A stretch of DNA of 35,498 nt from an uncultured Collinsella sp. (GTDB taxonomy: Bacteria; Actinomycetota; Coriobacteriia; Coriobacteriales; Coriobacteriaceae): positions 1 to 35,498 of the forward strand of contig UQIE01000022.1 of NCBI GenBank assembly GCA_900541065.1, in the 5' to 3' direction. The notes beneath the pieces were generated by a model. That model made no database searches, was not told the origin of the DNA, and saw nothing but the letters and a program-made list of their open reading frames with translations. The translations under genes and the position numbers were made by a program. Positions 1 through 7,443 of this stretch are shown here, piece by piece; position 1 is the first letter of the stretch; every line of letters starts with the position of its first letter.

Positions 1-233
1 TTGGAGAGAGCGCTCCCGCAAACTGCCTCTTGACAACTTATAGGAGCGTCGGTTTTACTAAGGCAGATACGCCTTGTGCTCGACCTGCGCCAAAAAGTCT
101 ACTCACTTAGTTCGAATCGAAGCCAAACGGACCCAAATCGAAGCCAAATTAAGCCCATCCGCATCAAAAGACGCGTGAATCCGTACTTCTCGCGGTGGAT
201 TGACGCTACAAAGCGGCCAAAATAAACCTGTCC
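1..233. other. Intergenic left edge, no gene seen
   Basis: I find no convincing reading frame here. The stretch contains a 13-bp direct repeat (listed separately) and a TTGACA at 30-35 followed after 17 bp by TTTTAC, which matches a -10 box at only three of six positions, so I do not call a promoter. It lies downstream of the minus-strand acetyltransferase gene; any neighbour to the left is outside the window. Confidence 0.5.
115..148. repeat. 13-bp direct repeat with 21-bp period
   Basis: AATCGAAGCCAAA occurs at 115-127 and again at 136-148. The 21-bp period is two turns of B-DNA, so both copies face the same side of the helix, as tandem protein-binding sites often do. No flanking gene shows which regulator, if any, would bind. 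Confidence 0.6.
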
Positions 234-824
234 CTAAATGGTGGGTTTGGGGAGGTCGGGAAACCAGATTGGTTTGGGTTGGTTGGGTGTGCGCTCAGCC
301 AGGACCAGCTCCATCCAGCACATGTCGTACCAGCGGCCGAACTTTTGGGCGCAGCGGTCGAAGGCGCCCACCAGGCGATATCCCATATGGGCATGGAAAT
401 CCTGACTGTTGTGCGTCAGATACTCGTCGTCCTTATCGTGCGGCACGGCAATGAGCGCGCACATGTTGGTGACGCCCATCGCGACCAGGCATTGCTTGAG
501 CGCGTCGTGCAGCTTGCGACCCAGCCCGCCATGGCGCACATCGCGTGCCAGGTAGATCGACGTCTCGACCGACCAGTCGTATGCCTCGCGGCTGTTAAGC
601 GGACTCACGTAGGCATAGCCTACCGGACGCCCGTCCGACTCCATCACCAAATATGGATAGCGCTTGAGCGTACGCTCGATGCGCCCGGCGAACTCCTCAA
701 CGCTCGGCACCTCGTATTCGCAGGTAATCGCCGTCTGGCGCACATACGGCTCATAGATGGCAAGCAACGCCGGCGCATCATCGGGCGTCGCCAGGCGAAT
801 CGTCGGCTCGGACATCTCGGCCAT
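234..824 (-). CDS. GNAT family N-acetyltransferase, phosphinothricin acetyltransferase-like
   Basis: A 196-residue protein of the GNAT fold. It transfers an acetyl group from acetyl-CoA to an amine; the substrate cannot be told from sequence. The N-terminus (IRLATPDDAPALLAIY) is the usual beta1-alpha1 start. RHGGLGRKLHDAL around residues 97-109 matches the acetyl-CoA pyrophosphate loop (Q/R-x-x-G-x-G/A), and HAHMGYRLVG near residue 143 matches the C-terminal part of the fold. Overall it resembles the Pat/Bar subgroup. The ATG at 824 has AAGGG four bases upstream; a second ATG at 815 is possible. It lies behind the terminator of the aldolase gene, so it is probably transcribed on its own. The last 15 or so residues are rich in Pro and Trp and look like a lineage-specific tail. 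Confidence 0.85.
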   Translation of the reverse strand: MAEMSEPTIRLATPDDAPALLAIYEPYVRQTAITCEYEVPSVEEFAGRIERTLKRYPYLVMESDGRPVGYAYVSPLNSREAYDWSVETSIYLARDVRHGGLGRKLHDALKQCLVAMGVTNMCALIAVPHDKDDEYLTHNSQDFHAHMGYRLVGAFDRCAQKFGRWYDMCWMELVLAERTPNQPKPIWFPDLPKPTI

Positions 825-840
825 ACAACCCTTCTCCCCA

Positions 841-883
841 AAAGCAAAGGCCGCCCTGCACCAAGCTCAGGCGCAGGGCGGCC
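841..883 (-). terminator. Intrinsic terminator of the threonine aldolase gene
   Basis: The arms 849-859 (GGCCGCCCTGC) and 873-883 (GCAGGGCGGCC) are an 11-bp perfect stem with a 13-nt loop. On the minus strand it is followed by CTTTGCTTTT. It sits just past the stop codon of the aldolase gene. Confidence 0.8.
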
Positions 884-901
884 CCTTGTCATTACATCAG
901 G

Positions 902-1927
902 CTACAGGACAGCCGCCAACGCGTCGATATCCTCCTGCGTCGTGGCCCAGCTGGTGCAAAAGCGCACCACCGTGTGAGTATCGTCGTACTTTTCCCAGTA
1001 CTCGATCGAGGCATGCTCGCGAATGCGGGCCATGTCCTCGTTGGGCAGAATCACAAACTGCTGGTTGGTCGGCGTCTCCAAGAAGAATTGGTAGCCGCGC
1101 TCGTGCAGCACGCGACGAAGCGCCTGCGCGGTTTCAATCGCCTGGCGACCAATCTCAAAATACAGGCCGTCGGTAAAGAGTGCTTCAAACTGCACGCCCG
1201 TCAGGCGGCCCTTGGCCAGCAACGCACCGTGCTGCTTAATGCGCGGAATGGGATGCGCCGGAGCGTGCATGCCGCAGAACACCACAGCCTCGCCGCACAG
1301 AGCGCCGCACTTGGTGCCGCCAATGTAGAACACGTCGCACAGCTGCGCCAGCTCGGGCAGGGTAATGTCGCACTCATCGGCCGCCAGCGCATAGGCCAGG
1401 CGGGCGCCATCCACAAACAGCGGAATCTCGCGCTTCTGGCACACTGCATGGATCGCCGCGAGCTCGGCCTTGGAGTACAGCGTGCCGTACTCGGTCGATA
1501 GACTCACGTACACGGCGCCCGGGAACACCGTGTGCTCGTAGCTCTCGTTTTCGTAGAACACCTGGATATAGTTCTCCAGATCCTCGGCGTGCATCTTGCC
1601 CTCGTAGCCGGGGATGGTGAGCACCTTGTGGCCGCCAAACTCGATGGCGCCTGCCTCGTGACAGGCGACGTGGCCGGTCTCGGCAGCAACGACGCCCTCG
1701 TACGGCGCAAGCAACATGTCGATCACCGTCGCGTTGGCCTGCGTGCCGCCCACCAGAAAAAACACGTCGGCATCGGGGGCCTGACAGGCCTCGCGGATAA
1801 GTTGCTTGGCACGCTCGGTGTGCGCATCGGTACCGTAGCCGGGCTGCGGCTCCATATTGGTGTCGACAAGCGCCTGCAGCACCGCCGGATGTGCACCGTG
1901 GGAATAGTCGTTGTTAAACGCGAGCAT
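902..1927 (-). CDS. Threonine aldolase / beta-eliminating lyase family, PLP enzyme
   Basis: A 341-residue fold-type I PLP enzyme of the low-specificity threonine aldolase family, which cleaves L-threonine (or allo-threonine) to glycine and acetaldehyde in the cytoplasm. Seen in the sequence: an N-terminal NNDYSHGAHPAVL segment, FFLVGGTQANA around residue 56 (phosphate-binding turn), FVDGARLAYAL near residue 170 carrying the PLP-contacting Asp and Arg, and YIGGTKCGA near residue 200 with the Schiff-base lysine. Length is normal for the family (about 340). The ATG at 1927 has GAGG six bases upstream. A clean terminator follows at 849-883. The PAP2 gene ends only 45 bp upstream, so the two may be co-transcribed. 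Family assignment is firm; exact substrate is not. Confidence 0.88.
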   Translation of the reverse strand: MLAFNNDYSHGAHPAVLQALVDTNMEPQPGYGTDAHTERAKQLIREACQAPDADVFFLVGGTQANATVIDMLLAPYEGVVAAETGHVACHEAGAIEFGGHKVLTIPGYEGKMHAEDLENYIQVFYENESYEHTVFPGAVYVSLSTEYGTLYSKAELAAIHAVCQKREIPLFVDGARLAYALAADECDITLPELAQLCDVFYIGGTKCGALCGEAVVFCGMHAPAHPIPRIKQHGALLAKGRLTGVQFEALFTDGLYFEIGRQAIETAQALRRVLHERGYQFFLETPTNQQFVILPNEDMARIREHASIEYWEKYDDTHTVVRFCTSWATTQEDIDALAAVL

Positions 1928-1972
1928 GGCAATCCTCTCTTACCGGGTATCGGCCAGATGATTCAAACGGGG

Positions 1973-2836
1973 CTATTGTACGCCGTTGGGATAGGCGATG
2001 CGCGCGGCAAGGCACTCAAGTGCCAGTACCAGGGCAAAACCGCAGCTCACGTCGCTCAAAAAGTGCGCTCCAATCACGATGCGCCCAAAGGCGACGAGCG
2101 CCGCGATCACAGCCGCCGCCCAAAAGATCACGCGGCGACGCGAAGGTTTTTCCTTAAAGGCTGCCGCGGGAAGCCCGGCGAGCATAAGGCCAATCGCCGC
2201 ATGCGCCGTGTGTCCGCTCGCAAACGACTTGAACCCGTCCTTGATCACGCCGGCGGCGATATAGGTCCACTTGTCGGGATTGCCGATCACCCACCACGGC
2301 TGAAAATTGAGCCCCGGCGTGACCTCGATCACGCGCATGCGCGGGCGCGACCACAACGGCTTAACAATGACGTTGAGGATGATGGCCTGAGCGACCCACA
2401 CGGCAAGCACCATCAACGCCCAGCGCGTAAGCTCGTCGGGCGCGGTGTCACGCGTAAGGCGGTAGGCGATGAAGTTGGCTGCGATGACCAACGCAAACGT
2501 CAGAACCAGCTGAAACGCAATAAGCTTGCCGCCGACGCGCAGCGATCCGATAATCTCGTAGCCGACCAGACCAACGTTGATCAAAATGCCCAGCGCAGCG
2601 AGCCACTTGCTCGCCTTGGAATCGGGGCGTGCCGAGCGCACGAGCATAACGCCCGCGACGCTCGCCGTCAGCTCAAACGGCAGCTCGCCGGCGGCCTCGA
2701 TAAAGCGGCCGTACATGCTGCCGATGTTGAACAGCGCACTCGAGATTTGATAATCAAAGAAGCTGCCCACGCCCAGACAAAGGCACAGGACAACCGCGAT
2801 AATGGCGACATCTTTCTTATAGATGTATCCGAACAT
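1973..2836 (-). CDS. Membrane PAP2-family phosphatase
   Basis: A 287-residue integral membrane protein of the PAP2 superfamily, which removes phosphate from lipid phosphates such as phosphatidic acid or undecaprenyl pyrophosphate. The three signature motifs are present: KPLWSRPRMR near residue 157 (K-x6-R-P), SFASGHTAHA near residue 205 (PSGH variant, with Ala in place of Pro), and GRIVIGAHFLSDV near residues 250-262 (R-x5-H-x3-D). Several hydrophobic segments surround them, including one near the N-terminus (VAIIAVVLCLCLGVGSF). The start has AAAGGA about four bases upstream of ATG. It follows mfd and precedes the aldolase. The substrate is unknown; the motifs suggest it is catalytically competent. 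Confidence 0.88.
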   Translation of the reverse strand: MFGYIYKKDVAIIAVVLCLCLGVGSFFDYQISSALFNIGSMYGRFIEAAGELPFELTASVAGVMLVRSARPDSKASKWLAALGILINVGLVGYEIIGSLRVGGKLIAFQLVLTFALVIAANFIAYRLTRDTAPDELTRWALMVLAVWVAQAIILNVIVKPLWSRPRMRVIEVTPGLNFQPWWVIGNPDKWTYIAAGVIKDGFKSFASGHTAHAAIGLMLAGLPAAAFKEKPSRRRVIFWAAAVIAALVAFGRIVIGAHFLSDVSCGFALVLALECLAARIAYPNGVQ

Positions 2837-2872
2837 GCTTTCCTTTCGATGGGGTTGGAATCAACCTGCGAG

Positions 2873-2912
2873 GTGGCGGGGCAAAGAACAACTGGTAGCT
2901 CTGCCCCGCCAC
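2873..2912 (-). terminator. Possible terminator after mfd
   Basis: The arms 2873-2883 (GTGGCGGGGCA) and 2902-2912 (TGCCCCGCCAC) form an 11-bp perfect stem between the mfd stop and the PAP2 start. There is no T-run after it on the minus strand, so it may be a weak or Rho-assisted terminator, or a processing or stability hairpin. Confidence 0.4.
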
Positions 2913-2924
2913 GCCCCCTACTTG

Positions 2925-5900
2925 TTAGCCATCGTCGCTCGCGCCTAATTGCTGCAGCAGCATGAGTGCCGCGGCCACGGGGCCGGTGCCGTCGTTGGCG
3001 TCGAGACCGCGACCCAGGCCGCTGCCCGCGCCGGCGCCCGCCTTGTAGGGCACCGACAACTTGCGGCTCTTGGGGAAGTTCACCGCGCCATAGCGGGTCT
3101 TAAGCTCAAAGGCCACCTTCTTGGGCACGTCGACGCCCAAAAACGTGATGCGACCGCCGCTGAGCGTGACGCTCTCGAGCCCCAGGCGCTCGCCGCGAAT
3201 GCGGATGCGCGCGCGATTGAACAGGTTGAGTCCCGCCAACGGCAGCTCACCATGCGCGGCCTCGGTCTCTTCCTGCACCTCGTCAATGCTCTCCAGGTCC
3301 TCGGCCGCTGCGAGCTTACGGTACACGAGCACGCGCTGGTCCACCGCCGGCAGGTACTCCTCGGACAAGAAGTAGTCGGCCGGCAGGTTAATACCCACGC
3401 TCGCCGCCTCCACGCCGGCGTCGTCATCGCCGCGCGCCTCGGCCACGGCCTGGCCCAGCATCTGCGTAAACAGATCAAAGCCCACGCTCGACAGGTTGCC
3501 GTGCTGCTCGGCTCCCATAAGCGAACCGGCGCCACGGATCTCTAGGTCGCGCATGGCGATGCGCATGCCGCTGCCCAGGTCCTGGAACTCGGAAAGTGCG
3601 GTCAGGCGCGCCGTTGCCTCCTCGGTGAGCGGCAGCTCGCCGGGGAACATAAAGTACGCGTAGGCCTGCGTGGCAGAGCGGCCCACACGGCCCTTGAGCT
3701 GGTAGAGCTGCGCCAGGCCAAGGCGCTGCGAGTCCTCGATGATCAGCGTGTTGGCCGTTGCGTTGTCGATGCCGCTCTCCACGATGGTCGTGGCGATGAG
3801 CACATCGATCTTTTTGGTCGCGAACTCAATCATCACGTCCTCGACCTCGCGCGGGCTCATCTTGCCGTGTGCCACGCCCACGCGCGCCTCGGGCGCGGCC
3901 TCATGCACGCGCGCCACGGCGTCATCGATGGTCTTAACGCGGTTGGACACGTAGTACACCTGGCCGCCGCGGCCCACCTCCAGGCGAATCGCCGCGCTCA
4001 CCACATCGGGGTCGTACTCCCCCACGTGCACGATCACGGGACGACGCCCGGTCGGCGGTGTGGTGATCAGGCTCATGTCGCGCACGCCGCTCGTTGCCAT
4101 CTGCATGGTTCGCGGAATCGGCGTTGCCGAGAGCGTGAGCACGTCGATTTGCTCGCGCAGGTTTTTGAGCTGCTCCTTGTGCTGCACACCAAAGCGCTGC
4201 TCTTCGTCGATGATCACCATACCCAGGTTCTTGGGGTTCACGTCGGCCGAAAGCAGACGGTGCGTGCCGATGAGCACATCAATCGTGCCCTCGGCAAACG
4301 CCTTAAGCGCGCGCTTTTGCTGCGCCGGGGTGCGGAAGCGGCTGAGCACCTCAACCTCCAGGCCAAACGGGGCAAAGCGCCCGAAGAAGGTCTCGTAGTG
4401 CTGCTGGGCCAGAATGGTCGTGGGGCAGAGCACCATGACCTGGCGGCCGGAGTCCACGCACTTAAAGGCCGCGCGCAGGGCGACCTCGGTCTTGCCGAAA
4501 CCCACGTCGCCGCACAGCAGACGGTCCATGGGCTTGGGCGCTTCCATGTCGGCCTTGATGTCGGCGATTGCCTCCAGCTGGTCGCGCGTCTCGTCGTAGG
4601 GGAAACTCTCCTCCATCTCGATCTGCTCGGGCGTGTCGGGCGGACAGGCGATACCGGTAATCGACGAGCGGCGCGTATACAGGTCGACCAGGTCAAACGC
4701 CAGCTTTTTGGCGTTCTTGCGCGCCTTATTGGTGGCACGCGTCCAGTCGGCAGTGTTGAGCCTGGTCAGGCGCGGCTTGTCGCCGTCGGGGCCAACATAG
4801 CGCGTGATGCGGTCGACCTGCTCGAGCGGCACGTAGAGCTTGTCGCCGTCGGCATATTCCAGCAAAAAGTAGTCGCGCTCCTTGCCGCCCACTTCTTGGC
4901 GCGCGATCTCGCTAAAGAGTGCGATGCCGTGGGTGGCGTGCACCACGTAGTCGCCCGGCTTAAACGGAAACGTGATCTGCGTAATGTCCACCTTGCGGCG
5001 GCTGCGCGCGCGGTTGGCGTCCATGCGGGCGTTGAGGTCGGCGATCGAGAACACGGCCAAGTTGGCATCGGGCACCACCACGCCCTGCGGCAGGGCGGCA
5101 TCGACAAAGGTCACGCGTCCGCGCGAGATGGTGGGCACGGCGGCACCGGCGGCAGCCTGGGCGGCACCCGCCTCGAGCGAGCGAGCGTTAAGCGCGTCGG
5201 CCTTGCGCTCGCGAATCGAGGCATGAGCATCCTGGCGGGCAGCACGATCGGCGGAATCTGCCGCCGCCACGCGTACGCGCTCGCCAATGACGCCGGCGTT
5301 TTCGGGCGCCGCGGTCAGCGACTCCTCAAAGGTAATGCCCTCGTCGCCAAAGGTGAGCTCCATCGACTCGCGCGCACCGCGGTCGGGAATGGCAAACACG
5401 CAGGCGTAGCGCTTGCCCACGACTTCCTGAATGCGCGTCATAAAGCGGTTGTCCGAGCCCGCAATGGCCGGCTGCTCAATCTTGAGCTCTGCCGTAACCG
5501 CGCCGCCGGCGCGAATCAGGCTCACATAGTTCAGGCGCTGCTGAGCACCAAAATCGAGCTGCTGGGCACGTACATACAGGCCATCCAGTCGGTCAATCCC
5601 TGCCTCGCCGGCACGCGCCTCGATATCCTCGTAGGCACGCAGGCAGTCGTCGAACAGCGAGCGCGGCTCGGACAGGACCACGAGCGCCTTGCCGCTCACG
5701 TGTGCCAGCGGGCTCACGGTCTGGCCGTACATCACCGGCAAAAAGCGGTCAAGCTCGGGCGTGACGATGCGTGCATCCACCATCTCGAGCAGCGCCGCCA
5801 GCTTGCTATCGTCCTGGCTGGCGCGATAGAGCGCCACATGCATGTTGTGGACCGCATCGTCGGTAAGCGCCAGCTCACGGCAGGGGAAGATCTCGATACT

Positions 5901-6557
5901 GTCCTCGTTGCCGATGGTCTGCCCCGTTGAGCTCACCATGCGGCGAATGCGATCAATTTCGTCGCCGAAGAACTCGATGCGCACGGGCGCCTTTTCCTGT
6001 GCGGGGAACACCTCGACGGTGTCTCCGTGCACGCGGAACAGACCGGGCGCGTCGGCGGCGCCGGCATTGGTGTAGCCCATGCCCACCAGGCGCTGCGGCA
6101 CCTCGTCAAAAGGAATCTCCTCGCCCACCGCAAAAGTGGTGGACTCCCAATAGCGACTCTCGACCGGTGGCACGCAGCGCAGCAGCGCACGGGCCGAGGC
6201 AACCATGATGCAGTTGTCCCCGCGCACGATGCGCCCCAGAGCCTCGCAGCGCTGCGCCACCACGGCGTCGTCGGGCGCCTGTTCGCGCCACGGATAGTCC
6301 TTGCGCTCGGGAAAACGGCACACATGCGCCAGACCCACGTAGGCGGCAAGGCTGCGCGCGGCGCGATCGGCCGCGTCCTCGCCGCTCACAATGTAGACCG
6401 TCGGGCGCGGACGGCGCGCGAACTGGGCGGCCGCCATAAGCGTGCGGCCCGACTGCGACACGGCCAGCGTCACGTCCTCGCCGGCATCGAGTCCGGTCTC
6501 GACGGTCTGCAAGGCCTCGGCAGTGTAGAGCTGCGCGGCTATACGGTGAATGAGCAT
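2925..6557 (-). CDS. mfd: Transcription-repair coupling factor Mfd
   Basis: A superfamily 2 DNA translocase that removes RNA polymerase stalled at DNA lesions and recruits UvrA. About 1210 residues, slightly longer than the usual 1150-1180. In order: a UvrB-like N-terminal region, the RNA-polymerase-interacting CarD-like domain (FKPGDYVVHATHGIALF, near residue 532), then RecG-like helicase motifs: CGDVGFGKTEVAL with Walker A Lys689, the DEEQ box near residue 783, TLSATPIPRTM, and ATTIVESGIDN with QLKGRVGRS. A C-terminal TRCF domain follows. I chose the ATG at 6557 because GGAGG lies six bases upstream; an upstream in-frame ATG at 6584 lacks such a site. An Ala/Arg-rich stretch at roughly residues 440-500, before the CarD-like domain, looks like an insertion. 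The nth terminator separates it from nth. Confidence 0.97.
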   Translation of the reverse strand: MLIHRIAAQLYTAEALQTVETGLDAGEDVTLAVSQSGRTLMAAAQFARRPRPTVYIVSGEDAADRAARSLAAYVGLAHVCRFPERKDYPWREQAPDDAVVAQRCEALGRIVRGDNCIMVASARALLRCVPPVESRYWESTTFAVGEEIPFDEVPQRLVGMGYTNAGAADAPGLFRVHGDTVEVFPAQEKAPVRIEFFGDEIDRIRRMVSSTGQTIGNEDSIEIFPCRELALTDDAVHNMHVALYRASQDDSKLAALLEMVDARIVTPELDRFLPVMYGQTVSPLAHVSGKALVVLSEPRSLFDDCLRAYEDIEARAGEAGIDRLDGLYVRAQQLDFGAQQRLNYVSLIRAGGAVTAELKIEQPAIAGSDNRFMTRIQEVVGKRYACVFAIPDRGARESMELTFGDEGITFEESLTAAPENAGVIGERVRVAAADSADRAARQDAHASIRERKADALNARSLEAGAAQAAAGAAVPTISRGRVTFVDAALPQGVVVPDANLAVFSIADLNARMDANRARSRRKVDITQITFPFKPGDYVVHATHGIALFSEIARQEVGGKERDYFLLEYADGDKLYVPLEQVDRITRYVGPDGDKPRLTRLNTADWTRATNKARKNAKKLAFDLVDLYTRRSSITGIACPPDTPEQIEMEESFPYDETRDQLEAIADIKADMEAPKPMDRLLCGDVGFGKTEVALRAAFKCVDSGRQVMVLCPTTILAQQHYETFFGRFAPFGLEVEVLSRFRTPAQQKRALKAFAEGTIDVLIGTHRLLSADVNPKNLGMVIIDEEQRFGVQHKEQLKNLREQIDVLTLSATPIPRTMQMATSGVRDMSLITTPPTGRRPVIVHVGEYDPDVVSAAIRLEVGRGGQVYYVSNRVKTIDDAVARVHEAAPEARVGVAHGKMSPREVEDVMIEFATKKIDVLIATTIVESGIDNATANTLIIEDSQRLGLAQLYQLKGRVGRSATQAYAYFMFPGELPLTEEATARLTALSEFQDLGSGMRIAMRDLEIRGAGSLMGAEQHGNLSSVGFDLFTQMLGQAVAEARGDDDAGVEAASVGINLPADYFLSEEYLPAVDQRVLVYRKLAAAEDLESIDEVQEETEAAHGELPLAGLNLFNRARIRIRGERLGLESVTLSGGRITFLGVDVPKKVAFELKTRYGAVNFPKSRKLSVPYKAGAGAGSGLGRGLDANDGTGPVAAALMLLQQLGASDDG

Positions 6558-6582
6558 GCTGTTCCTCCGGCATCGCAACGCC

Positions 6583-6611
6583 AAAAGCCCGCCGGGGCAA
6601 GCTCGGCGGGT
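6583..6611 (-). terminator. Intrinsic terminator downstream of nth
   Basis: CCCGCC (6588-6593) pairs with GGCGGG (6605-6610), with further flanking pairs, and is followed on the minus strand by CTTTTGG. It lies between the nth stop and the mfd start, so mfd probably has its own promoter. Confidence 0.7.
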
Positions 6612-6714
6612 CGTACGTCAAATACATTGTCTGTCATGGTAGCGCATGGAGAGGACTCCGGCTCAAGGGCAAACCCAGCCCCGCAAAAAACGCCAGACGA
6701 AGATGCGTTCCGCC

Positions 6715-7380
6715 CTACCCCGCTACGCGCACGCTGGGGCACAAATCTGCCAGCGGACACTCGTCACACTTGGGCTTGCGGGCATCGCAGATCTCGCGAC
6801 CAAAGGTGATCCACTGATGGTTGACCGACTCCCAATACTCGTGCGGCAAAATCTTGAGCAGATCCTGCTCGGTCTTGAGCGGCTCCTTGGCATGCGTCTT
6901 GGGACTCAGCATCAGGCGGTGCGCAATGCGGTTGACGTGCGTGTCCACCGCAATGCCCTCCACGATGCCATACCCCACGTTGAGCACGATGTTCGCCGTC
7001 TTGCGTCCCACGCCCGGCAGCTTCACGAGTTCCTTCATGTCGGCCGGCACCTCGCCGCCATAGTCGGCGACGATCATCTGCGCGGCCTCGACGGCATGCT
7101 TGGCTTTGCTCTTGTAGAAGCCGAGTGACTTGATAGTGTCTGCCACGTCAGCCACGCTCGCCCCGGCCATGGCCTCGGGCGTGGGCCACTGGGCAAACAG
7201 CCGCGGCGTCACCTTGTTGACCTGTGCATCGGTCGTTTGCGCCGAAAGCAGCACCGCGATCAGCAGGCGGAAGGGATTCTCGTGGTCCAAAAAGCACTCG
7301 ACCGGGCCATAGCGACGGTTGAGGCGCTCACACACCTCGATGGCGCGCTCGCGCTTGGCGGCATTGGTCTCGCGTGGCAT
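6715..7380 (-). CDS. nth: Endonuclease III
   Basis: A 221-residue bifunctional DNA glycosylase/AP lyase that removes oxidised pyrimidines in base-excision repair. The helix-hairpin-helix LPGVGRKTAN carries the catalytic Lys127, VDTHVNRI carries Asp146, and the [4Fe-4S] cluster cysteines are Cys198, 205, 208 and 214 in the standard C-x6-C-x2-C-x5-C spacing. All key residues are present and the length is typical. I chose the ATG at 7380 (AGGAG five to six bases upstream) rather than the in-frame start 24 bp further out. The ABC exporter gene ends 63 bp upstream with no visible terminator, so the two may share a transcript. A terminator follows. Confidence 0.97.
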   Translation of the reverse strand: MPRETNAAKRERAIEVCERLNRRYGPVECFLDHENPFRLLIAVLLSAQTTDAQVNKVTPRLFAQWPTPEAMAGASVADVADTIKSLGFYKSKAKHAVEAAQMIVADYGGEVPADMKELVKLPGVGRKTANIVLNVGYGIVEGIAVDTHVNRIAHRLMLSPKTHAKEPLKTEQDLLKILPHEYWESVNHQWITFGREICDARKPKCDECPLADLCPSVRVAG

Positions 7381-7415
7381 AACGACTCCTCGGCTCAACG
7401 GCACAATAAACTTAT

Positions 7416-7430
7416 GGGCACAATTGTCCC
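7416..7430. promoter_or_regulatory. Near-perfect palindrome upstream of nth
   Basis: GGGCACAATTGTCCC has ACAATTGT as a perfect 8-bp core flanked by nearly matching GGGC/TCCC. It sits about 36 bp upstream of the nth start codon, a plausible operator position. No regulator can be named. Confidence 0.3.
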
Positions 7431-7443
7431 ACGTCCGAGACGC

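Noticed and set aside
30..58. Promoter TTGACA-17-TTTTAC near the left edge
   Set aside because: The -10 matches only three of six positions and no plus-strand gene follows.
3867..5930. Long plus-strand open frame opposite mfd
   Set aside because: It is the antisense of a well-supported mfd gene, with Ala/His/Arg-rich nonsense composition caused by GC-rich codon bias.
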